Position numbers and translations under genes: made by a program. A stretch of 6,959 nucleotides of DNA from Acidobacteriota bacterium (lineage in GTDB: Bacteria; Acidobacteriota; Terriglobia; UBA7540), in the NCBI GenBank assembly GCA_021789565.1, contig JAJYJL010000069.1, forward strand, positions 1-6,959, in the 5' to 3' direction. This document shows positions 1-5,816 of the stretch, piece by piece (within the stretch, counting starts at the first letter, position 1; each line of letters begins with the position of its first letter). Below the pieces are notes generated by a model that did no database searches, had not been told where the DNA came from, and saw only the letters and a list, made by a program, of their open reading frames with translations.

Positions 1-330
1 ACCGCGTGTCCCATCGGGCTCCGAAAAGCCAGCGGGGTCCGTGAGATTACGGTACGTGATATTGGGGCTCACGAACATCATCGTGCGCAGGCCGTGACCA
101 TCAGTGCCGTGGCAGCTGGCACAGCCGGCTTGCATCATGCCCATACCGCCCGAGTAAGGAATGGGTTGTCCACTCGGGTCTGTGCCCGTCTGGAAGATCC
201 ACTGCCCCCGTGCGATCGGTGTGCTGGCGGCGGTCGCTCCTGACAGGATTCCGGTGCCAAGCAGTAAGAGACCGACAACCCCAACGGCGACCAGCACCAG
301 GCCGCCGATCAGCCATCCTGTCCCTTTCAT
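1..330 (-). CDS. Membrane-anchored c-type cytochrome (3' end beyond window)
   Basis: The reading frame starts at ATG 330-328 and stays open for 110 codons to the left edge, so the C-terminus is missing. Residues 5-30 form one strongly hydrophobic segment (WLIGGLVLVAVGVVGLLLLG), a signal anchor or signal peptide. The periplasmic part contains one c-type haem motif, CASCH at residues 70-74, preceded by a Gly/Met-rich stretch (GGMGMMQAG). The axial Met expected further downstream cannot be assigned: MM at 84-85 is close to the haem motif and the rest is cut off. A good ribosome site, GGGAGG (336-341 on the plus strand), lies 5 nt before the start. The gene begins 12 nt after the SHOCT gene stop, so the two are probably co-transcribed. 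The family is clear; the electron partner is not. A role as a small electron carrier or sensor at the membrane is inference. Confidence 0.85.
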   Translation of the reverse strand, partial: MKGTGWLIGGLVLVAVGVVGLLLLGTGILSGATAASTPIARGQWIFQTGTDPSGQPIPYSGGMGMMQAGCASCHGTDGHGLRTMMFVSPNITYRNLTDPAGFSEPDGTRG

Positions 331-335
331 CCCAG

Positions 336-341
336 CCTCCC
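336..341 (-). promoter_or_regulatory. Ribosome binding site of the cytochrome gene
   Basis: Reading the minus strand, GGGAGG is followed by 5 nt and ATG. It sits in the short gap after the SHOCT stop codon, which supports independent initiation of the cytochrome gene within a bicistronic transcript. Confidence 0.65.
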
Positions 342-342
342 T

Positions 343-753
343 CTACGGGGCGAGAGTGCGGCGCATTTCCTCGAATTGCTCTTTGGTGATCTCGCCCTTG
401 GCGTAGCGCGCCCTCAAAATGTCGAGCGCCGCGTCGCCGGATGGCGCCGATAAGCCAGCCCGTCCCGTATTACGCATTAGCCAGACGACCAGGAGGACAA
501 TGCCGACCATAATGAGGGCCCAGAAGACGAGCGACAGAATCGCCCCTAGTGGGTTGTAGCCAAATCCTTGGGCACCGAACCCGCCCATCATGCCGCCCAT
601 GCCGCCGTAGCCGCCCATCATCCCGGGTCCCACACCTGCACTTGCGTGCGGTGCAAGTGTCATGCCCAGCCCCATCATGCCTGCTCCACCGATCAGCAAA
701 ACGATGAGGACCACAACGAGGACGATTCCAACAATCGTCGCGGTATTGTTCAT
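343..753 (-). CDS. Two-TM SHOCT-domain protein with Met/Gly-rich loop
   Basis: The protein has 136 residues. TM1 is at about residues 6-23 and TM2 at about 69-94. Between them is a loop rich in Gly and Met (residues 44-60, with three MM pairs and two aromatic residues). The C-terminal 27 residues match the SHOCT motif, a short oligomerisation-type helix pair found at protein ends: LDILRARYAKGEITKEQF plus EEMRRTL. I chose ATG 753 because GGAGG (758-762 on the plus strand) lies 4 nt upstream. The frame is open upstream to a GTG at 856-858, but that start has no well-spaced ribosome site. Met-rich periplasmic loops often bind Cu(I) or Ag(I), so a metal-handling role is possible but inferred. It lies upstream of the cytochrome gene with a 12-nt gap, and its promoter faces the iron-permease operon. 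Confidence 0.8.
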   Translation of the reverse strand: MNNTATIVGIVLVVVLIVLLIGGAGMMGLGMTLAPHASAGVGPGMMGGYGGMGGMMGGFGAQGFGYNPLGAILSLVFWALIMVGIVLLVVWLMRNTGRAGLSAPSGDAALDILRARYAKGEITKEQFEEMRRTLAP

Positions 754-757
754 TTTG

Positions 758-762
758 CCTCC
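758..762 (-). promoter_or_regulatory. Ribosome binding site deciding the SHOCT gene start
   Basis: Reading the minus strand, GGAGG is followed by CAAA and ATG (753-751). The longer reading frame with a GTG start at 858 has no comparable spaced site, so this site favours the shorter 136-residue protein. Confidence 0.6.
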
Positions 763-828
763 ATCCGGTGTTCCACCCTGCCAAAATGGCGCGAACCCCC
801 CTGGTATCCGACACCACCCGATCATGAG

Positions 829-842
829 TCCTAGTAATAGGA
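829..842. promoter_or_regulatory. Palindrome over the -10 of the minus-strand promoter
   Basis: TCCTAGTAATAGGA has perfect 5-bp arms around a 4-nt centre and contains the predicted -10 hexamer of the minus-strand promoter. This position suits a repressor operator. The arms differ from those of the palindrome in front of the iron-permease operon, so a common regulator is not evident. Confidence 0.35.
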
Positions 843-863
843 GTACCACGTTTTGCACCTCAA
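834..863 (-). promoter_or_regulatory. Predicted promoter of the SHOCT-cytochrome pair
   Basis: On the minus strand a -35-like TTGAGG (858-863) is separated by 18 nt from a -10-like TATTAC (834-839). Each matches the sigma-70 consensus at four of six positions. It implies a leader of about 75 nt before the ATG at 753. The -10 hexamer sits inside a TCCTA/TAGGA palindrome. A TTGACT at 864-869 on the same strand is a better -35 but has no good -10 at normal spacing. Confidence 0.4.
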
Positions 864-916
864 GTCAATCGGGTCTATCCCTGTTTTTCGGACGTACACC
901 TCATTCGAATAGTGTC

Positions 917-928
917 GATTCATGAATC
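917..928. repeat. Perfect 12-bp palindrome GATTCATGAATC
   Basis: The sequence equals its own reverse complement over 12 bases. It lies about 55 nt upstream of the -35 of the minus-strand promoter and about 165 nt upstream of the plus-strand -35. It may bind a dimeric regulator, but the motif was not recognised and could be chance. Confidence 0.3.
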
Positions 929-1091
929 CACATATGCCACACTCGACCACACCAATCGGTGCATGGCATCGACCTGCTAATTAAGGAGGGCCATATCCCG
1001 GGACGTTCCGTTATCGGCAAAAGAAATACCCCGGTCTGACATTTCCCATAGATTCCGGTTAACGCGCGACCTGATTTTGACCGGATTTGAA

Positions 1092-1120
1092 TTGACCCGC
1101 GTAGCGTGTTAGTATAGACT
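1092..1120 (+). promoter_or_regulatory. Predicted promoter of the FTR1 operon
   Basis: TTGACC (1092-1097) and TAGACT (1115-1120) are separated by exactly 17 nt, a standard sigma-70 arrangement with five and four consensus matches. Transcription would start near 1127, giving a leader of about 40 nt before the FTR1 ATG. The -10 lies within the palindrome at 1107-1124, so a bound repressor would block RNA polymerase. Confidence 0.6.
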
Positions 1121-1124
1121 AACA
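1107..1124. promoter_or_regulatory. Candidate operator overlapping the FTR1 -10
   Basis: TGTTAGTATAGACTAACA has perfect 7-bp arms (TGTTAGT and ACTAACA) around a 4-nt centre. The right-hand half with its flank, ACTAACATG (1118-1126), is repeated exactly at 1141-1149, where it overlaps GTTAAC (1137-1142). The TTAG/CTAA arms resemble the outline of DtxR/IdeR-type metalloregulator boxes, whose consensus has TTAGGTTAG and CTAACCTAA halves, but spacing and inner bases differ. A metal-responsive repressor is therefore an inference from position, arm sequence and the iron permease it would control. Confidence 0.5.
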
Positions 1125-1152
1125 TGTAGCATTTCGGTTAACTAACATGCTC

Positions 1153-1160
1153 AAGGAGGG
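1153..1160 (+). promoter_or_regulatory. Ribosome binding site of the FTR1 fusion gene
   Basis: AAGGAGGG ends 5 nt before ATG 1166. It excludes the out-of-frame ATG at 1147, which lies upstream of it, and fixes the start of the fusion protein. Confidence 0.75.
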
Positions 1161-1165
1161 CAGAG

Positions 1166-2446
1166 ATGCTGGAAGCTCTGGTCATTACCCTACGAGAGGG
1201 TTTGGAAGCAGCGTTGGTGGTCGGGATTGTTTTCGCCTATTTGGCTCGCACGGGCCGGAGCTCGCTCAGGCGCTATGTTTGGGCCGGCCTTGTCGCCGCC
1301 GTCGCGGCAAGCATTGCGGGCGCAGCGCTCTTCCAGATGCTCGGCATCAATCCGGACAATGAGATTTACGAAGGGACCGTGATGCTCGTGGCCGCCGCCT
1401 TTGTCCTGACGATGATCGTCTGGATGTGGCGCACGGGACGCTCGCTCCGCACCGAAATGGAAGAAAAGATGGAGCAAGTCTTCCGCTCCGACCGGTCGCG
1501 ACGAATCGGTTGGGGTCTCGCGGCCTTTACCTTTGTCATGGTCTTTCGCGAAGGGATCGAAACCGTCCTCTTCCTCACGGCGCTCTCCGCCACCATCGGC
1601 GCCAACCCGCTCAACAACGTGATCGGCGGAGCTATCGGCCTCGTCTTCGCCGTCCTCTTTGGGACTTTGATCGCCAAGGGCGCCGTCCGGGTCAATTTGA
1701 AACGCTTTTTCTCCGCCACCAGCCTCGTCCTCCTCATCCTCGTCGCCAAGCTCATCGCGAACGGCCTGCACGAGTTTATCGAGATCCATCTGATCCCCAG
1801 TTCGCCCGATCTCCTTGCGATCATTGGCCTGCTCACGCGCGAAACGACCTCGCTCGTTATCCTCATGGCCCTCATCGCCGTCCCGGCGCTCCTGATCCTA
1901 TGGGACACCTGGCGCGCCCCTCGCCCTACCCCCCTTGAAGGGGAATCGGCTCCCGACCGCCGCAAGCGGCTCGCCGGTTTCAATCGGGCGCGGCGCTGGG
2001 CGCTGGGCGTATCGGTCATGGCCCTCCTCATCAGCTCCATGCTGGCGTCGTCGCTCGTATCGGCCGCCGCACACGACAACGAAATGCCCCCGACCGAGAA
2101 GACGGCGCAAGACCAAGGCGTTCGCATTCCTGTGGCGGACGTGAGCGACGGCGAGATGCACAAGTACTTTTACTCCCATGAGGGCATCGGCATCCGCTTT
2201 TTTGTGATGCGCCGTAATGACGGCAGCCTGACCGCCGCGATTGATGCGTGCAGCATCTGCCCGGCCAAAGGCTACCGGCATGAGAATGGCGAGGTCATGT
2301 GCCGCAACTGCGATGCGCCGATCAACGTCGACACCATCGGTGAACCCGGCGGCTGCAATCCCATCCCGCTGACCGCCAGCCTTGAAGGCGACGACGTGGT
2401 CGTATCCGTAACCGAGCTCATCGCCCAAGCCAACCGGTTCAAATAA
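1166..2446 (+). CDS. FTR1-family iron permease fused to FtrD-like (DUF2318) domain
   Basis: The protein has 426 residues in two parts. Residues 1-250 are an FTR1/EfeU-type permease with about seven TM segments and both hallmark REGLE motifs: REGLE at 10-14 and REGIE at 128-132. In this family these acidic motifs bind and pass ferric iron. An EGTVML segment (69-74) is also typical. After a charged linker (250-277), TM8 (about 278-300) leads to a periplasmic domain (about 303-426) with CSIC (362-365), CRNC (379-382) and GGCNPIPL (395-402), the signature of the FtrD-like membrane iron-sulfur family (DUF2318). Usual FTR1 proteins of about 280 residues lack this extension, and the FtrD-like partner is normally a separate gene. 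The gene leads a four-gene operon with ABC components. Substrate iron is likely; another metal is possible. The five Cys residues could hold a cluster or act as redox thiols. Confidence 0.93.
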   Translation: MLEALVITLREGLEAALVVGIVFAYLARTGRSSLRRYVWAGLVAAVAASIAGAALFQMLGINPDNEIYEGTVMLVAAAFVLTMIVWMWRTGRSLRTEMEEKMEQVFRSDRSRRIGWGLAAFTFVMVFREGIETVLFLTALSATIGANPLNNVIGGAIGLVFAVLFGTLIAKGAVRVNLKRFFSATSLVLLILVAKLIANGLHEFIEIHLIPSSPDLLAIIGLLTRETTSLVILMALIAVPALLILWDTWRAPRPTPLEGESAPDRRKRLAGFNRARRWALGVSVMALLISSMLASSLVSAAAHDNEMPPTEKTAQDQGVRIPVADVSDGEMHKYFYSHEGIGIRFFVMRRNDGSLTAAIDACSICPAKGYRHENGEVMCRNCDAPINVDTIGEPGGCNPIPLTASLEGDDVVVSVTELIAQANRFK

Positions 2447-2473
2447 ACCTACTCTCTGATTGAGAATCCGAAC

Positions 2474-3817
2474 ATGCTGATTCGAATCCTATGGCGCTCT
2501 CTTGAAAGACGCAAAGCGAGGATCTTGCTCGCCGTGCTTGCCGTTGCACTCGGCGCGGCTCTGGCGACCGCGCTGCTGGCGATTTCGTTGGACATTACGG
2601 ACAAGATGGGGAAGGAGCTCAAGGCGTTTGGCGCGAATATCGTCGCCGCACCCAAAGACCGTCCGCTCGCCGTTGAGATCGCCGGGATGCGCTATAGCAA
2701 CGGCGAGACGGCGTATCTCAACGAAAGCGACCTACCCAAACTCAAAACCATCTTTTGGCGCAACAACATCGTCGGGTTTGCCCCCTTCCTGTCCGGGGCC
2801 GTCGAGGTCTCCTCGTCTTTGGCCACGCAGAGGGTGCTCTTGGTCGGAACGTGGTTCGATAAAGACATCCCGGTACCGACTGCCAAACGTCAGATCCTCT
2901 TACCTGGCAACGCCGTACGTGAAGTGACCCCGGACAGCGGCACGTTTACGACCGGGATGAAATCAATCGCTTCCTGGTGGCATGTCGAGGGAACATGGAT
3001 CAATGACCGCAGCCCCGAACAAGGGGTGCTGGTGGGACGCGCCCTGGCGCAGCAATTGCAGGTTCACGTCGGCGATCCTCTGCAGGTGACCTACCAGGAA
3101 CGTGGCTATCCCATGACGGTCGCCGGAATCTTGAGCACGGGAGGCGTCGAAGACCATCAGGTGCTGGGAGAGCTCGCGACGGCTCAAAAGATCTTTGATC
3201 TACCCGGCAAAGTGGAGCGGGTGCAGATCAGCGCGCTGGTGAAACCGGACGACGCGCTCGCGCTCCGGGCCAAGCGGGATCCTAAATCCCTGCCGCCCGA
3301 GGATTTCGTCACGTGGTATTGTTCGCCTTATATCGACGCGGTAACTTTTCAGGTCGAGGAGGTGCTGCCGGGGAGCGAAGCTAGACCGATCCGCCAGATC
3401 GCCGAGGCCGAGGGCGCCTTTCTCTCGCGCATTGGACTCACGCTCGCGCTGGTAACGATTATCGCACTCGCGGTTTCGGCTTTGGGTGTGATGGCAACGA
3501 TGACTGCCACCGTCATGGAACGGAGGACAGAAGTTGGGCTCATGAAAGCGCTGGGAGGCCAAGACCTGCAAATCGCGGTCCAGTTCATGCTGGAAGCGAC
3601 GGCGTTTGGCCTGCTGGGCGGCGTCCTCGGGTATGCCGCCGGACTGGGGTTGGCCGCTTTGATTGGGCAATCCGTCTTTGCCAGCTCCTTAACGTTCAAT
3701 CCCTTGATTCTTCCCATCACGTTGGGGATTGCGGTCGCCATTGCCGTCCTGGGGAGCCTCGCGCCCGTGCGCCAGGCGATGCAGGTCAATCCGGTCGTGA
3801 CCCTGCGGGGAGAGTAG
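2474..3817 (+). CDS. FtsX/MacB-type ABC permease, subunit 1
   Basis: The protein has 447 residues and the layout of the MacB/LolC/FtsX (type VII) ABC family: one TM near the N-terminus (17-38), a periplasmic domain of about 280 residues, then three TMs (about 322-343, 372-398 and 409-430). The cytoplasmic coupling segment ERRTEVGLMKALG (349-361) and the terminal P-R-A-NP-LRGE pattern are typical. The start ATG lies 27 nt after the FTR1 fusion stop and has no clear Shine-Dalgarno, so translation may be weak or coupled. Its periplasmic domain is about 77 residues longer than that of the next gene, with extra sequence around residues 140-165 and 255-295. Family members transmit ATP-driven motion to the periplasm rather than moving substrates through a membrane channel. 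Together with FTR1 this suggests work on a periplasmic metal step, as proposed for the Campylobacter p19 and E. coli Fet loci. Confidence 0.92.
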   Translation: MLIRILWRSLERRKARILLAVLAVALGAALATALLAISLDITDKMGKELKAFGANIVAAPKDRPLAVEIAGMRYSNGETAYLNESDLPKLKTIFWRNNIVGFAPFLSGAVEVSSSLATQRVLLVGTWFDKDIPVPTAKRQILLPGNAVREVTPDSGTFTTGMKSIASWWHVEGTWINDRSPEQGVLVGRALAQQLQVHVGDPLQVTYQERGYPMTVAGILSTGGVEDHQVLGELATAQKIFDLPGKVERVQISALVKPDDALALRAKRDPKSLPPEDFVTWYCSPYIDAVTFQVEEVLPGSEARPIRQIAEAEGAFLSRIGLTLALVTIIALAVSALGVMATMTATVMERRTEVGLMKALGGQDLQIAVQFMLEATAFGLLGGVLGYAAGLGLAALIGQSVFASSLTFNPLILPITLGIAVAIAVLGSLAPVRQAMQVNPVVTLRGE

Positions 3818-3822
3818 ACGAC

Positions 3823-4935
3823 ATGTTTTGGCGAATCTTGATGCAGTCCTTGCGGCACCGTTGGAAGCAGATTTTGATCGCTGTACTGGCCATCACGTTG
3901 GGAGCCAGTCTCGCCGCGGCCGCTCTTTCCGTTTCCGTGGGTATGGACGAGAAGGTGGGACGGACCCTGCGCGCCTATGGCGCCAATCTCATCCTCGTTC
4001 CGACGGACGCCTCCCTCGGCGCGACCGACGCCACTTTCAAGGCGAGCGACCTTGCCCGCCTGAATGAAACCAAGGCGGTTCTGGCGTATGCGCCTTTTCT
4101 CTATGGGGTGGTCGAAAGCCATAATCAGCCGGTCGTGCTCGTCGGCACATCGATCGATGCCGCCGTAAGGGTCAATTCCTGGTGGACGATAGAGCCGGGA
4201 ATCCCGACGGATTCACAGGCCGCGCTCGTGGGTGTGAACGTGGCGAAGAAATGGGCGCTCAAGGTAAGTGATCCTCTCACGGTGCGTTTCCGCGATCAGG
4301 AGCAGACGTTCCATGTTGCCGGCGTATTAACCGCCGGAGGTGCGGAGGACGACCAGGTGATCGTTCCATTGGCTGCCGCCCAAACGCTCTTGGGTCGTCT
4401 CGATCAAGTGAGCCTAGTGCAGGTGAGCGCCCTCACAAGCGACATTTCCATCGAGACAACGGCCCGCGCGCTGGAACAATCAGTCCCCGGCGCGCAGGCG
4501 AAAACCGTGCGCCAGATTGCCGAAGGTGAAGTCACTTTGCTTCGCCGAGTGCAGCTTTTGCTGGCGCTCATTGCTGCCATCGTGTTACTCGCCGCAGGCC
4601 TCAGCGTGGGCGCGACGATGGCCACGGTGATGATGGAACGGCGCCGCGAAGTCGCGCTCATGAAGGCACTCGGTGCGGAAGCGCGGCGCATCGGGAGCTT
4701 GTTTCTCGCCGAGGCGGGAGCGCTGGGTGTTCTCGGCGGCATCCTGGGCTATGTCTTGGGGTTTGCATTTGCCCAGATCATCGCGCAAAGTGTCTTTGCT
4801 TCTGCCGTTGGGCTGAATCTGTGGGTTGCAGCGGGTTCTCTGGGAATTGCCGTGAGCGTGGCCGTGATCGGTAGCGTCATTCCAATGCGGCGGGCATTGG
4901 CCGTTGAGTCGGCTGTTATCCTGCGAGGGGAATGA
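3823..4935 (+). CDS. FtsX/MacB-type ABC permease, subunit 2
   Basis: The 370-residue protein is a paralogue of the preceding permease with the same topology: TM1 about 17-38, a periplasmic domain of about 200 residues, then TMs at about 244-268, 292-320 and 333-354. Shared elements include YGAN (residues 52-55; FGAN in the partner), RQIAEGE (230-236), MERRREVALMKALG (271-284) and QSVFAS (322-327). The two very likely arose by tandem duplication and form a heterodimer. The gap after the first permease is 5 nt, and GGGGAG inside the end of that gene serves as the ribosome site. Its stop codon overlaps the ATPase start (ATGA at 4932-4935), a classic translational coupling. No aberrant features are seen. 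Confidence 0.92.
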   Translation: MFWRILMQSLRHRWKQILIAVLAITLGASLAAAALSVSVGMDEKVGRTLRAYGANLILVPTDASLGATDATFKASDLARLNETKAVLAYAPFLYGVVESHNQPVVLVGTSIDAAVRVNSWWTIEPGIPTDSQAALVGVNVAKKWALKVSDPLTVRFRDQEQTFHVAGVLTAGGAEDDQVIVPLAAAQTLLGRLDQVSLVQVSALTSDISIETTARALEQSVPGAQAKTVRQIAEGEVTLLRRVQLLLALIAAIVLLAAGLSVGATMATVMMERRREVALMKALGAEARRIGSLFLAEAGALGVLGGILGYVLGFAFAQIIAQSVFASAVGLNLWVAAGSLGIAVSVAVIGSVIPMRRALAVESAVILRGE

Positions 4936-5654
4936 GGAAGATGACGAAAAAGATGATCGAGGTTCGCCAGGCGACAAAAGAGTATGCCGGAGGAACGCGT
5001 GCGCTGGACGGAGTTTCGCTCGACATTCTGCAAGGTGAGTGGGTGGCGATCATGGGTCCTTCGGGTTCGGGCAAAACCACCTTGCTCAACCTGTTGAGCT
5101 GTCTCGATCGGCCGACAAGTGGCACGGTTGGCATCGATGGGGCTGACGTCACTCGATTGGCCGCGAATCAAATGGCTCAATTTCGACGTGAAAAGGTGGG
5201 GCTCGTGTTCCAGCAATTTCACCTAGTGCCCTACCTCACGGCGCTAGAGAATGTGATGCTCGCTCAATATTTCCACAGCATGCCGGATGCCGATGAAGCG
5301 CGGCACGCCTTGGAAGAGGTGGGATTGGGCGCACGCCTGCACCATCTCCCCTCGCACCTTTCCGGAGGCGAACAGCAGCGTGTGTGCATCGCCCGCGCCC
5401 TCATCAATCAGCCCCAGGTAATTCTCGCAGACGAACCCACGGGCAATCTGGATGAAGCCAATGAGGAAATCGTGCTGGATCTATTTCGGAACATGCATGC
5501 CCAGGGGCATACGCTCGTGGTGGTGACGCACGATCCGACGGTGAGTGCAATGGCGGATCGCACGATACGGTTGGAGCACGGACGCGTGGTCGAGCCGGGT
5601 GAGGCAATGACCGCAATGCCCACCGGGGCACCGCGCGTTCTGCAGCAGGCGTAG
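4932..5654 (+). CDS. ABC transporter ATPase, LolD/MacB type
   Basis: The 240-residue cytoplasmic ATPase has every motif intact: Walker A GPSGSGKT (42-49), Q-loop FQQ (93-95), signature LSGGEQQR (143-150), Walker B VILADE (163-168) with catalytic Glu168, D-loop GNLD (171-174) and switch His200. The order and spacing match the LolD/MacB/FtsE group that partners FtsX-type permeases, which fits the two genes immediately upstream. The start overlaps the previous stop by 4 nt (ATGA). In-frame ATGs at 4941 and 4953 are alternatives; the one at 4941 has GAGGGG 10 nt upstream, so the true N-terminus may be three residues shorter. It should bind at the coupling helices of both permeases and power them. 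It is the last gene of the operon; no thioredoxin-like gene follows, unlike in the Campylobacter and E. coli loci. Confidence 0.95.
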   Translation: MRKMTKKMIEVRQATKEYAGGTRALDGVSLDILQGEWVAIMGPSGSGKTTLLNLLSCLDRPTSGTVGIDGADVTRLAANQMAQFRREKVGLVFQQFHLVPYLTALENVMLAQYFHSMPDADEARHALEEVGLGARLHHLPSHLSGGEQQRVCIARALINQPQVILADEPTGNLDEANEEIVLDLFRNMHAQGHTLVVVTHDPTVSAMADRTIRLEHGRVVEPGEAMTAMPTGAPRVLQQA

Positions 5655-5687
5655 GCAATTCGCCCCAAATAGCAAAGAGCAAATACT

Positions 5688-5735
5688 GCAAAGACCGTCT
5701 GAGCATCTGGAAGAGGGCAATCTGACGGTCTTTGC
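5688..5735 (+). terminator. 12-bp inverted repeat after the ABC operon, possible terminator
   Basis: GCAAAGACCGTC (5688-5699) is perfectly complementary to GACGGTCTTTGC (5724-5735), with a 24-nt loop. It starts 33 nt after the ATPase stop. A U-rich run is partly provided by the TTTGCTTTCT of the right arm and flank, but there is no clean T-tract and the loop is unusually long. A transcription end is the simplest reading. Confidence 0.5.
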
Positions 5736-5795
5736 TTTCTGAACGTTTCCGATTGAGGCTAATACCGAGTGGGTACCGGCGGGGTCTCCTTCTGC

Positions 5796-5816
5796 CAGTG
5801 GTTCACGGCACCACTG
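5796..5816. repeat. Perfect 7-bp hairpin in the convergent gap
   Basis: CAGTGGT and ACCACTG flank a 7-nt loop TCACGGC. No T-run follows on either strand, so it is not a standard terminator. Its role is unknown. Confidence 0.4.

Larger units (their letters stand above)
754..1165. other. Divergent control region (412 nt, no gene)
   Basis: This gap separates two divergent start codons and holds no convincing coding sequence. It contains predicted promoters for both directions, a palindrome over each -10, a third perfect palindrome GATTCATGAATC (917-928), a smaller palindrome ATTCGAAT (903-910), and an AAGGAGGG (983-990) that resembles a ribosome site but has no start codon at a usable distance. 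The GC content looks lower than in the flanking genes, as is usual for control regions. No Fur box or riboswitch fold was recognised by eye. Confidence 0.7.

Noticed and set aside
754..858. N-terminal extension of the SHOCT protein from a GTG at 856-858
   Set aside because: The GTG has no spaced ribosome site and overlaps the predicted -35 region, whereas ATG 753 has GGAGG 4 nt upstream and starts a clean TM segment.
864..869. TTGACT as the -35 of a MerR-type long-spacer promoter on the minus strand
   Set aside because: No dyad lies between it and any -10 candidate, which MerR-family operators require.
917..928. Fur box reading of GATTCATGAATC
   Set aside because: It lacks the GATAAT repeats of the Fur consensus, is not near either -10, and is only a perfect palindrome.
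964..978. Sigma-54-like promoter TGGCAT...CTGCT
   Set aside because: The GG and GC elements are 9 nt apart instead of the required 10 and no gene starts suitably downstream.
1190..2163. Long antisense reading frames opposite the FTR1 fusion gene
   Set aside because: They are highly charged, low-complexity products of GC-rich codons read backwards, with no ribosome sites or recognisable domains.
3200..4122. Long antisense reading frames opposite the permease genes
   Set aside because: They span the ends of two clear permease genes, lack family motifs and have Ser/Arg/Pro-rich compositions typical of shadow frames.
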